Counted from the stretch's first letter, positions 7,211 through 14,669 are shown. The stretch: 21,677 bases of DNA from Christensenella sp. UBA6420 (GCA_002439705.1 DJPE01000017.1:1-21677), one strand, 5' to 3'. Notes: generated by a model not told the origin, from the letters alone. Numbers and translations are program-made.

Positions 7211-7426
7211 ATGGAAGAAGAAAATATCATTAAAAAAAGATTAAGCGAAGAGATAAAAAATAGCGGTTTGACGACTATTCAAATCGCCAAGCTCATCGGC
7301 GTTTCTCCCGAAATGGTAACTCAATACAAAACCACCGACAAACTTCCGAAACTCGACACTTTCGCTAAACTTTGTAAAGAACTCGATTTAGATTCCAACT
7401 ATATTTTGGGCTTAGATATTAAATGA
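7211..7426 (+). CDS. small XRE-family HTH regulator of the lipoprotein gene
   Basis: A 71-residue protein consisting of one Cro/C1-type HTH domain. The HTH covers about residues 21-45 (TTIQIAKLIGVSPEMVTQYKT), followed by the helix FAKLCKELDLDSNYILGL typical of XRE folds. It has no ligand-binding domain and should act as a dimer. It is divergent from the collagen-like lipoprotein, and two TAACC-N3-GGTTA dyads fill the shared promoter region; repression of itself and of the lipoprotein is the simplest reading. The start has no Shine-Dalgarno sequence and a -10 seven bases upstream, the same geometry as the XRE gene at 112, although the two proteins and their operator sequences differ. The signal that releases repression is unknown. 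Confidence 0.85.
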   Translation: MEEENIIKKRLSEEIKNSGLTTIQIAKLIGVSPEMVTQYKTTDKLPKLDTFAKLCKELDLDSNYILGLDIK

Positions 7427-7483
7427 AAGCGCCGTTATTGTGCCTTTTTTATACCCTTTACTTTGAGTTGAATAATCAATAAT

Positions 7484-7678
7484 TTAATTCCAAAACGTTT
7501 TTATTCCCTTTTCTTTCAATATCTTTTCGTATCGAAAAACGGCGTGTTCGCGGATAGGACGGGTGTACGGGTAGGTATTGAAAACGAACACTGCGAAGAA
7601 CTCTTCCGAACCTTTTTCGACGGATACGAGTTCGTCGTTTTTTATGCGTTGAATTATGCGGTTATGGTAAGGGTACAT
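7484..7678 (-). CDS. small conserved hypothetical protein (MYPYHN...RPIREH type)
   Basis: A 64-residue protein that begins MYPYHNRIIQRIKNDEL and contains TYPYTRPIREHAVFRYEKIL. This pattern resembles a short clostridial protein family that I recall as hypothetical, with an invariant PYHN start and a TRPIRPH-like motif; the function is not known. It is basic and lacks a signal peptide or membrane helix. No strong ribosome binding site is visible. It is divergent from the nrdG2-like gene, 60 bp away, and their promoters must overlap. Recognition rests on motif memory and coding appearance, not on a search. Confidence 0.6.
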   Translation of the reverse strand: MYPYHNRIIQRIKNDELVSVEKGSEEFFAVFVFNTYPYTRPIREHAVFRYEKILKEKGIKTFWN

Positions 7679-7703
7679 AATTAAATTATTGCTCGTTTTC
7701 GGT

Positions 7704-7732
7704 TAGACAATACGGGCACGGGGTGGTATACT
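7704..7732 (+). promoter_or_regulatory. promoter of the nrdG2-like gene (leaderless)
   Basis: TAGACA (7704-7709, five of six to TTGACA) and TATACT (7727-7732) are 17 bp apart. The -10 ends six bases before the ATG at 7739, predicting that transcription begins at about the start codon. Confidence 0.65.
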
Positions 7733-7738
7733 ATTAGT

Positions 7739-8431
7739 ATGAAATTATTTGGATTGGAAAAATTATCGTTAGTCGATTACGACGGACACACCGCCGCTAC
7801 CGTGTTCACGGGGGGATGCAATTTCCGCTGTCCGTACTGCCACAACAGTAGTCTTGTGGAGTTGGAAAAAAATCCGTATATAATAGACGAAGAAGAGATT
7901 TTCGCCTATCTTACTAAAAGAAAAGGGCTTCTCGACGGACTTACCGTCACGGGCGGAGAACCCACTCTTCATAAGGACTTGCCCGACTTTATCCGCAAGG
8001 TAAAGGAAATCGGCTACGACGTAAAACTCGACAGCAACGGCACTAACCCCGAAATGCTGAAGTTTCTCGTAAAAGAAAACCTTGTCGACTATATTGCTAT
8101 GGACATAAAAAACAGTCCGTCAAAATACGCCGCCACGATAGGAAAACAAAATTACGACCTATCCGCCGTAAACGAAAGCGTCGAATTTTTGAAAAAAGGC
8201 ACGGTAAAATACGAATTCCGAACCACCGCAATAGCCGAACTTATCGACGAAAGCGACTTCTACGCGATAGCCGAATGGCTCGACGGCGCGGATAAATACA
8301 TCCTGCAAAAATATCGCGACACCGACGGGTGTCTTACCCACGGCTTTTCCGCAATTCCCGAAGAAACCGCTCAAAAATGCGTCGATATCGTGGGGAAGAA
8401 AGTTAAAATTGCCGCTCTTCGCGGCTACTAA
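7739..8431 (+). CDS. radical SAM anaerobic ribonucleotide reductase activating protein, NrdG2 type
   Basis: A 230-residue radical SAM activase. The [4Fe-4S] cluster motif CNFRCPYC has Cys27, Cys31 and Cys34. SAM-binding TVTGGEPT is at 69-76, KLDSNGTNP at 96-104 and DIKNSPSKY at 122-130, the combination typical of the NrdG2 subgroup. Such proteins install a glycyl radical in an anaerobic (class III) ribonucleotide reductase or a related glycyl radical enzyme. No nrdD lies next to it here, so the partner is inferred and must be encoded elsewhere. It is a single-gene unit: its promoter is at 7704-7732 and a hairpin array follows. The last codons also contain a GCCGC/GCGGC hairpin (8411-8425). 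Confidence 0.88.
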   Translation: MKLFGLEKLSLVDYDGHTAATVFTGGCNFRCPYCHNSSLVELEKNPYIIDEEEIFAYLTKRKGLLDGLTVTGGEPTLHKDLPDFIRKVKEIGYDVKLDSNGTNPEMLKFLVKENLVDYIAMDIKNSPSKYAATIGKQNYDLSAVNESVEFLKKGTVKYEFRTTAIAELIDESDFYAIAEWLDGADKYILQKYRDTDGCLTHGFSAIPEETAQKCVDIVGKKVKIAALRGY

Positions 8432-8471
8432 TGGTTTTGAGTATCGGAAAGTCGTTTCAATTTTCCGTAAC

Positions 8472-8604
8472 GCCGAAATCATAGATTTTGGCAATTCACG
8501 CCCGTCAGGGCAATTAACTCAGCTCCGATAGGAGTGGAAATTAAAGCCACGCAGTGGCAATTCACGCCGAGCCGACGGCTTGGCAATTAACTTAGCCTAC
8601 GGCT
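8472..8604. repeat. array of six evenly spaced short hairpins
   Basis: Six perfect or wobble-paired stems lie between two convergent genes: 8472-8480/8484-8492, 8500-8503/8508-8511, 8522-8526/8531-8535, 8546-8550/8554-8558, 8566-8573/8577-8584 and 8594-8597/8601-8604. Loops are 3-4 nt (ATA, GTCA, GATA, GCA, GAC, TAC). Centres fall at about 8482, 8505, 8528, 8552, 8575 and 8599, a period of 23-24 bp. Linkers are variants of AATTCAC and AATTAACT. Stem sequences differ between units while pairing is kept. The last stem abuts the minus-strand stop codon. It may terminate or protect both convergent transcripts; no T-tract follows any stem. Confidence 0.85.
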
Positions 8605-9201
8605 CTACTTCGTTTCTCTCGTTTCGTCGAGATAAGTCGCTTCAGCGTCGGAAATATGGAACAGTAACGCGGTGGGATATTTATAGAAAACGTCGCTTAA
8701 CGCGTAGCTTCCGCCGAGAACTCTTTGGTCGAAACCGCCCATATGCCAGTTTATCGCCATCGCTTCTTCTCTCGTAAGACGCATAAAGCCCGACGCTATA
8801 TACACGCTCTTTTCTCCGTGTCCGTAAGGCAGACCGTCTTCGAACGTGTAATAAGGTTTTTGCACCCATTCGCCGTCTACTTTAACGTTTCTGTACTCTT
8901 CCTTATAGCAGTTTACCTTACAAATATCGTGCAGAAGGGCGATTATAGCGATACTCTCCATGGGGATTCTTTCTTCCATTTCTTCTTCGTATTCCATCTG
9001 AAGATTTTGCAAAAACCTGTAATACACCTTTACGCTGTGTTCGCACAGACCGCCGAGATGCGCCGAGTGAAAACGGCTTGACGCCGGGGCGTAGAAAAAG
9101 TCGGATTTTTCCAGCCAGTCCAAAAGTTTATCCGCGCCGGGGCGGGCTATATTCTCCTTGAATATTCTTATAAATTCCTGTTTGTAGTCGTTAATCGGCA
9201 T
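8605..9201 (-). CDS. HD-domain phosphohydrolase
   Basis: A 198-residue single-domain HD-superfamily protein. Likely metal ligands are His48 or His55 in AHLGGLCEHS, the His91-Asp92 pair in LLHDICK, His128, His153 and Asp185 in HISDAEAT. The HLGGLxEHS spacing recalls the HD domain of the 3'-5' exoribonuclease YhaM, but the OB-fold domain of YhaM is absent. The substrate (nucleotide or RNA 3' end) cannot be told from sequence. The start has AAGGAG seven bases upstream and overlaps the cca stop by 11 bp, placing it last in the tilS-hpt-cca operon. The tail LDETRETK ends exactly where the hairpin array begins. Confidence 0.85.
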   Translation of the reverse strand: MPINDYKQEFIRIFKENIARPGADKLLDWLEKSDFFYAPASSRFHSAHLGGLCEHSVKVYYRFLQNLQMEYEEEMEERIPMESIAIIALLHDICKVNCYKEEYRNVKVDGEWVQKPYYTFEDGLPYGHGEKSVYIASGFMRLTREEAMAINWHMGGFDQRVLGGSYALSDVFYKYPTALLFHISDAEATYLDETRETK

Positions 9202-10519
9202 AATTTATCTCCTTTTCTATAATTTCCGTCAATTTTTCTTTATCGTTAAGGCTCCCGTCCAAAGCGCACCGCTCGAAAAGATTATGCAGAACCTTTCCCC
9301 TTAAATTTTCGGGAACGCCTGCTTTTGCAAGGTCGTTGCCGTCCACGGCTAACTCTTTAAGCGAAAACGGCACCTTTTCTCTCTCCATTTCGGCAAGAAT
9401 TTTTTTGTGCTTCGCCACGGCGGGACATTCTCCCGTAAGGGTTCCGCCCCCTTCGTAATCTGCTTGTTTAAGAAGAAAAAGTTTATCCAGACGGTTATAA
9501 TTTTCCTGTAAAAACTTTCTTACTTCGTCGTCGGGCAGACGACATTTCAGGTCGTACATATGGTTGTAGACAAGAAAACAAACTTCCTTAATAACTTTAT
9601 TCGGATACCGAAATTTTTTCAGTATCTTTCTTGCGGTTTCCGCGCCGTAAATTGCGTGATCCTTAAACCTGCCGAACGTTCTTTTACAATACGGTTTCGC
9701 CACGTCGTGCATTAAAGCGGCGAGTCTTACCGACGGGTCGGCTTTTCTGACCGTTTCCATAATATGCCCGTACACGTCGAACTTATGGTAATCGCTGCGC
9801 TGTTCCACCCCTTTCCCGTCGACGATTTCGGGTAAAATCTCTTCGAGCACGCCTATCTCGTCCAAAAGTCTGAGCCCGCGGACATGGGCGTCTTTAATTC
9901 CGTACCTAAGGTCTGCCGAAAGTATCCTGTCGAGTTCGTCCCGTATCCTTTCGGGAGAAATTTCGTTAATTCTCTTTGCGTTGCGGCGGGCGGCGGCAAG
10001 GGTATTCTCTTCTATCCCGAACCCTGATTCGGCGGCTTGTCGGCAAAGTCTCATAAGTCTTAAACCGTCTTCTTCAAAGGTATCGTCCCGCGTGCAACGG
10101 ACGATTTTCGCTTCTATATCCGCTATTCCGCCGATAGGGTCGACGTATTCGCCTTTTTTTACGTCGTAATAAACGGCGTTCATCGTAAAATCGCGCCTTA
10201 ACGCGTCTGCCTTTATATCGGAAGTTCTTTTCACGTCGTCGGGGGTGTGTCCGTCGGAATAACTGTCGGTGCGGAAGGCGGTAAATTCGTAACTATTATC
10301 CCCTATTATCTTCAAAGTCATAAGTTTTTGACTCGTGACTTTGACTTTATAGCGGGTTTTCGACAAAGTTTTTATCACTTCGTCGGGGTTAATATCCCCC
10401 GTAATATCCACGTCGTGGGGCGGCAATTTCGCCAAAGTATCCCTTACGAAACCGCCCACTATAAAAATATGCTTATCGAAACGGCCGGATAAATCTTTAA
10501 GTTCTTCAAAGACGTCCAT
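9191..10519 (-). CDS. cca: tRNA CCA nucleotidyltransferase / poly(A) polymerase family
   Basis: Class II nucleotidyltransferase of 442 residues that adds or repairs the 3' CCA of tRNAs. The head domain has GGFVRD at 22-27 and the metal-binding DVD at 36-38. RRDFTMNA at 108-115 is the ribose-contact motif, and SPERIRDEL at 188-196 the neck-region motif. An HD domain (His271-Asp272 in ALMHDVAK) lies in the C-terminal half, as in many bacterial CCA enzymes. A poly(A) polymerase or an A-adding/CC-adding specialist cannot be excluded by sequence alone. Its ATG overlaps the hpt stop by one base, so translation is coupled. Confidence 0.93.
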   Translation of the reverse strand: MDVFEELKDLSGRFDKHIFIVGGFVRDTLAKLPPHDVDITGDINPDEVIKTLSKTRYKVKVTSQKLMTLKIIGDNSYEFTAFRTDSYSDGHTPDDVKRTSDIKADALRRDFTMNAVYYDVKKGEYVDPIGGIADIEAKIVRCTRDDTFEEDGLRLMRLCRQAAESGFGIEENTLAAARRNAKRINEISPERIRDELDRILSADLRYGIKDAHVRGLRLLDEIGVLEEILPEIVDGKGVEQRSDYHKFDVYGHIMETVRKADPSVRLAALMHDVAKPYCKRTFGRFKDHAIYGAETARKILKKFRYPNKVIKEVCFLVYNHMYDLKCRLPDDEVRKFLQENYNRLDKLFLLKQADYEGGGTLTGECPAVAKHKKILAEMEREKVPFSLKELAVDGNDLAKAGVPENLRGKVLHNLFERCALDGSLNDKEKLTEIIEKEINYAD

Positions 10520-11061
10520 TACTTAGTGTAAATTTCCGCTTTAAGAACCCCTACGTTGGGATAATTGCGGTAGTCCTGGTCGTAATCGAGGCCGTAACCT
10601 ACCACAAACTCGTTCGGCACTTCGAACCCTATATAGTCGCCCGAAATGGTGACTTCCCTTCTGGACGGCTTATCCAGCAAGGTGCAGACTTTAAGTTTTT
10701 TCGGTCTGCGTTCGGTAAGAATACGTTTAAGGTACGAAATGGTATATCCCGTGTCAATAATATCTTCGACGATAATCACGTTCTTCCCTTCGATTGCGCA
10801 GCTTAAATCCTTGACTATCTTCACTTCGCCGCTCGAAGAAGTGCCCGCTCCGTAGGAACTGACCGACATAAATTCCAATTCAAGAAAATTAGGTATAGCT
10901 CTCGTAAGGTCGGCAAAGAAATACAAGCTACCGCGCAAAATGCAGACCATAACGATTTTTTCGTCGCCGAAATCCTTGTGTATATCTTCGGCAATCTCTT
11001 TAATTCTCGCCTGTATCTGCTCGTTGGTCACTAAAACGTGATCTATGTCATCTCTCATCAT
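10519..11061 (-). CDS. hpt: hypoxanthine phosphoribosyltransferase
   Basis: Purine salvage enzyme (180 residues) transferring phosphoribosyl from PRPP to hypoxanthine and guanine. The PRPP loop VEDIIDTGYT is at 98-107, ILRGSLYF at 41-48 and SSYG at 68-71, with the C-terminal VVGYGLDYD block that holds the purine-stacking region. The start is taken at the first ATG of the ATGATG pair because AAGGAGA (minus strand, 11071-11077) lies nine bases before it; the upstream TTG at 11082 would swallow that site. It overlaps the end of tilS by 14 bp. The tilS-hprT pairing is conserved across Bacillota. Confidence 0.95.
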   Translation of the reverse strand: MMRDDIDHVLVTNEQIQARIKEIAEDIHKDFGDEKIVMVCILRGSLYFFADLTRAIPNFLELEFMSVSSYGAGTSSSGEVKIVKDLSCAIEGKNVIIVEDIIDTGYTISYLKRILTERRPKKLKVCTLLDKPSRREVTISGDYIGFEVPNEFVVGYGLDYDQDYRNYPNVGVLKAEIYTK

Positions 11062-12325
11062 AAGTTTCGTTCTCCTTAACAATATAAATTATTTTTTTCG
11101 TATTTTCGTCAATTTTGACTTCTTCCGCTACTTCCAGCCCGAGAACGGCGTACACTACGTCGCCCTTAGCTAACAAAAGTAACTTGTCTTTTTGACTTTT
11201 AAGTAATTTTTTTTCGTTCAAAAAATCGGATAAAAGCTTGTTTTTGCCGTTTACGCGACAAAATTTATCCCCGACTTTTCTCGTCCTTACCACACACCCG
11301 ACAGCCTTGTCCCCGTCGAACGTAAGCCGCGGCGACATACAGTCCGCTTCGGTAAACCTGTAAGAAAACCCGCCGAAAACGTACTTATCTCTCGGCGAAA
11401 ACGGTCTTTCTGCGAACTCTTCTTTCTCTTCCTTAAAAAAGCAAAGGCTCTTGTCGTACTTCAACGCGGTAATGCCGAACGGCATATCGAGAGTAACGTT
11501 ATTTTCTTTGTCTTTAAGGTTAAGTAACGCGGTAAGATGGACGTCTTCGACGTCCTTGACTGCTCCGAGCGTGCGGAGTACGGCGCATATCGAGTATTTC
11601 TGTATCGCCACGTCCGCGTCGAACAGGTTTCTCAAGACGTATCCGTCTGCCGTTTTTTCGGGTTTTATTGAACTTTTCTCCAAAAAAGCGTCAATTTCTT
11701 CGGCGTTTTTGGATAATCTGTATATGGATTCGACTACCGACGGGTATTTTTCTTTAATAATCGGCAAAAGCTCGTTTCTTATAAAATTGCGGGTATAGGC
11801 GGAGTCTGCGTTTGTTTCGTCTTCGACGAACTCAACGCCGTTTTCTCTTGCGTAAGACAAAATATCTTCTCTCGTGTATTTCAGAAGCGGACGAATATAA
11901 TTGCCCCTTTCTACGATACCTTTAAGTCCTTTCACGCCCGTGCCGCGGAAAAGACGCATAAGAACGGTCTCCGCATTGTCGTCGGCGTGATGAGCGAGAG
12001 CTATCGCCTTGATCGTGCCGTCGGCAAGATACTTTTCAAAAACCGCGTATCTTAATTCCCTTGCGGCGAGTTCTACGCTTATTTTATTCCTTTCGGCGTA
12101 TTCTAAGGCGTTTACTCTTTCGACGAAACACTCTATACCGTGATTTTTACAAAAACTCGCGACGAATTCGCTGTCTTTTACCGACGATTCGCCCCGTATG
12201 CCGTGTTCGACGTTGATTACGCAAAAATCGACTCCGCTATTCATAAAAAGTCGGAGCAGAACCATACTGTCTACGCCGCCGCTGACGGCGACGCCTGTTT
12301 TTACGCGTCGTACATCTATTTCCAT
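11048..12325 (-). CDS. tilS: tRNA(Ile)-lysidine synthetase
   Basis: A 425-residue enzyme that converts the wobble cytidine of the CAU-anticodon tRNA-Ile to lysidine using ATP and lysine. The PP-loop SGGVDS is at residues 15-20, HHADDNAETVLMRL follows, and the C-terminal domain has the KNKLLSDFLNEKKL motif. The ATG at 12325 is chosen: it puts the PP-loop at the usual distance from the N-terminus, and a TTG further upstream (12373) sits in the spoIIE terminator hairpin. There is no ribosome binding site; the -10 TATAAT ends six bases before the ATG, predicting a leaderless message. It is the first gene of the tilS-hpt-cca-HD operon. Confidence 0.95.
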   Translation of the reverse strand: MEIDVRRVKTGVAVSGGVDSMVLLRLFMNSGVDFCVINVEHGIRGESSVKDSEFVASFCKNHGIECFVERVNALEYAERNKISVELAARELRYAVFEKYLADGTIKAIALAHHADDNAETVLMRLFRGTGVKGLKGIVERGNYIRPLLKYTREDILSYARENGVEFVEDETNADSAYTRNFIRNELLPIIKEKYPSVVESIYRLSKNAEEIDAFLEKSSIKPEKTADGYVLRNLFDADVAIQKYSICAVLRTLGAVKDVEDVHLTALLNLKDKENNVTLDMPFGITALKYDKSLCFFKEEKEEFAERPFSPRDKYVFGGFSYRFTEADCMSPRLTFDGDKAVGCVVRTRKVGDKFCRVNGKNKLLSDFLNEKKLLKSQKDKLLLLAKGDVVYAVLGLEVAEEVKIDENTKKIIYIVKENETYDER

Positions 12326-12331
12326 AGAAAA

Positions 12332-12360
12332 ATTATATATTTTTTTTCGCCATAAATCAA
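12332..12360 (-). promoter_or_regulatory. tilS operon promoter (leaderless)
   Basis: On the minus strand, TTGATT (12355-12360) and TATAAT (12332-12337) are exactly 17 bp apart, a near-consensus sigma-A promoter. The -10 ends six bases before the tilS ATG at 12325, leaving no room for a Shine-Dalgarno site. Confidence 0.75.
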
Positions 12361-12365
12361 GTACA

Positions 12366-12386
12366 GACGGCAAATAGTTTACCGTC
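12366..12386 (-). terminator. possible terminator after spoIIE
   Basis: GACGGTAAA and TTTGCCGTC (minus strand) form a 9-bp stem with one wobble pair and a CTA loop, just after the spoIIE stop and before the tilS promoter. The following bases are not T-rich (TGTACTTGATTT), so it is at best a weak terminator. Confidence 0.45.
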
Positions 12387-12394
12387 CGCGCAAA

Positions 12395-14662
12395 TTATAT
12401 GTTCAGAGAATTACTTTTACTTTTTTCGGCGGACCTGACGAGTCTTAACGCCATTACCGTCATATCGTCGTATCCTTCGCCTTTTCTTAATTTCGCTGCC
12501 GCTACTATTTCGTCGGAAACCGTCTTCGGATTACGCAAACCGCTCCCCACCGCAATTTCTCTTATCTCGTCGGGAGAAAGGGCGTCGGCTACGCCGTCGC
12601 TCATTAAAATAACCGTTTCGTCCGTCCTTAACCGTCTTCTCTCTATCTTCGGCGAACTGTCCGCTATTATTCCCATAGGAAGACTTCCCCCTTCTACCTG
12701 CTCGAAGCGGTTTTGCGAAACGATATAACTTTCTCTGCCGCCCTGTTTTATGAAATCGACGTCGCCGGTGGACACGTCCGCGACGAGTACGTCCAACGCA
12801 CTGAAATCTTCTTGCGTCCTTAACGACATAAGTCCCGCCACGCAGGTAAATATCGTTCCGTGGTCAAATCCCGCTTTATAAAAGGATTCTATAAGTCGCG
12901 TAACGCACCCTGCGGTAAGATGAGCGTTCTTTCCCGTGCCCATTCCGTCGCTAAGTATAAACATAAGCTTATTCTTGCCGATTTTCACAGCCTGACGGGT
13001 ATCTCCGCACCGTTCTTCCTTGCTCGACACGCTTTCCCCGTACATTATTCCGTATTCGGGCGCTTTGCAAAACGAAACCCCTACCATACCGTTAATTGCG
13101 GTTTTTTGCGAGTATTCGCCCATTTTCATACCGATTACTTCCGACACGATTTCTCTTAACGCAGGTTTTGCAACGTCCTTTTCTCTTACTACCGCCGTCA
13201 CTTCTGCTTTCGGCGTGTCGGCGTCGTAAATCATTACGTCCGCCGCAATAACATTGGCTTGACCGAGTTTTTCGAGCAATATTTTTTCCTTTTCCACGTC
13301 GAAAGTAAGCCCTGCCTTAACGTTCTTCGCCATTTCTTTCATGAGAGCGGCGGCTCCGCCCGTCTGCGTAATAAGCATATCTCTGCCCTGCTCTATGCCG
13401 CTTCGCTTTTCCAACAGTCTTTTATACGTCAACACCCCGTCGTTGACGGCGTTGATGACGTAGCCGACTTTGCGGCAGTTCTCGCCCATAAGCACGCTCA
13501 CGTCGAGAAGAGTGCATTTGCCGTTAGTTACTCCCGCTTCCACCAATTTGTTTACGGAAGCCCTTACGTCGAACTTTTCTACGCATTTTGCACAGAAACT
13601 ACATTCCGCGCAGACGATATTGCACACCGAATCGGTCACAGCCCCTATATCGGGCGAACAAACTTGCTCTTCCGTCAGTATGTCCTGCATCTCGTAAAAC
13701 GCCGACGAAACGTAATTTAATTTTTCCGACAGCTCTTCCCTGTCGCGATTAACTACGGTACGCATAGCGTATCTTCCGACGTATCCCCGACGGGTAAGCC
13801 CCGTCCGCTTGTAAGTTTTCGGCGGGATACAGGAAGCCGCCAACGCTCCGACGAAAAACGGCACGGCGGAATATATATCGAACTTGCCGTTAAAAAACAG
13901 CACCGTCAACGCGAAAACCGCTCCCGTAACTATTCCCGTAAGTATCGGTCTGTACCTTCCCGAACCTGCCGCGACCAGACTCGCCACCGTGACCGCGCAC
14001 AGCGTGACGGGGTCGCCGCTTCCTATCGCCATACCCAAACCGCTCGCCACTCCGAACGGCAAGACGGCAACGCTGCCCGTCCCTTTCAAAAAAACCGCGG
14101 CAAACGCTACGATGAAAAAATATGGTTTCACGTTGAACAATTCAAAGCTACCGAGTCCTATACTCGCCACGCATACGGCAATTCCTATGCAAAAAATCTC
14201 TCCGCAAGTGAGTCTGTACCGTAGCCCCCTTATAATAACGGGATACGCCGCGATAGCCGAAGCGTAGCCGAAAGTAAGCGCCGCCGTCACCGACAGCACT
14301 ATCCGTAGCCAAGCGAAATCGCCGCTTACGTTAAGCCCTATATACGGGGCCAACGACAAGGCGGTAAGTATAGCAGACTCGACAAAAGTTCTTCTGCGTT
14401 TTACTTTATAATGGATAAAATAATCTACCCCGTACAGCACGACTGCCGCACTCGCGTAGATTACCGCGTTTACGGAAAACGGTATCAGCGTCTGCGCCGC
14501 AAAATAGCACGGAAGGACGATATAATATTTTTCCCGACAAAACGACATCGCGAACAGAAAGCCTATCGCCAGACCGTATATGCCCAAAGCCTTTTCCGCA
14601 AGCGTAAACGCAGCGAACGCAGCGGCGTAAAAAATGTATTTGAAAACGTATCTCTTTATCAT
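12395..14662 (-). CDS. spoIIE: stage II sporulation protein E (PP2C-type phosphatase)
   Basis: A 755-residue membrane phosphatase that dephosphorylates SpoIIAA to activate sigma-F in the forespore and also acts at the polar septum. The N-terminal ~300 residues are a run of hydrophobic helices. A Cys cluster (VCNIVCAECSFCAKC) lies in the central region. The PP2C domain occupies about 540-745, with metal-binding aspartates in DGMGTG (Asp572), SDGVADAL (about Asp689) and GYDDMT (about 732-733). The start has GAGAGG seven bases upstream. It lies upstream of tilS and hpt, the order seen in Bacillus subtilis. It is the main evidence that this organism sporulates. Confidence 0.95.
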   Translation of the reverse strand: MIKRYVFKYIFYAAAFAAFTLAEKALGIYGLAIGFLFAMSFCREKYYIVLPCYFAAQTLIPFSVNAVIYASAAVVLYGVDYFIHYKVKRRRTFVESAILTALSLAPYIGLNVSGDFAWLRIVLSVTAALTFGYASAIAAYPVIIRGLRYRLTCGEIFCIGIAVCVASIGLGSFELFNVKPYFFIVAFAAVFLKGTGSVAVLPFGVASGLGMAIGSGDPVTLCAVTVASLVAAGSGRYRPILTGIVTGAVFALTVLFFNGKFDIYSAVPFFVGALAASCIPPKTYKRTGLTRRGYVGRYAMRTVVNRDREELSEKLNYVSSAFYEMQDILTEEQVCSPDIGAVTDSVCNIVCAECSFCAKCVEKFDVRASVNKLVEAGVTNGKCTLLDVSVLMGENCRKVGYVINAVNDGVLTYKRLLEKRSGIEQGRDMLITQTGGAAALMKEMAKNVKAGLTFDVEKEKILLEKLGQANVIAADVMIYDADTPKAEVTAVVREKDVAKPALREIVSEVIGMKMGEYSQKTAINGMVGVSFCKAPEYGIMYGESVSSKEERCGDTRQAVKIGKNKLMFILSDGMGTGKNAHLTAGCVTRLIESFYKAGFDHGTIFTCVAGLMSLRTQEDFSALDVLVADVSTGDVDFIKQGGRESYIVSQNRFEQVEGGSLPMGIIADSSPKIERRRLRTDETVILMSDGVADALSPDEIREIAVGSGLRNPKTVSDEIVAAAKLRKGEGYDDMTVMALRLVRSAEKSKSNSLNI

Positions 14663-14669
14663 AAATATT

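Noticed and set aside
7704..7709. TAGACA as a binding site for the first XRE regulator
   Set aside because: Only one half-site is present without a TGTCTA partner, and it serves well as the -35 box of the nrdG2-like gene.
8411..8425. Seventh unit of the hairpin array inside the nrdG2 3' end
   Set aside because: GCCGC/GCGGC forms a hairpin, but its centre is 64 bp from the first array unit, not a multiple of 23-24 bp, and it encodes conserved-looking residues.
8472..8604. CRISPR array
   Set aside because: The units are not identical repeats with unique spacers; stems vary while linkers are similar, the period is only 23-24 bp, and no cas gene is nearby.
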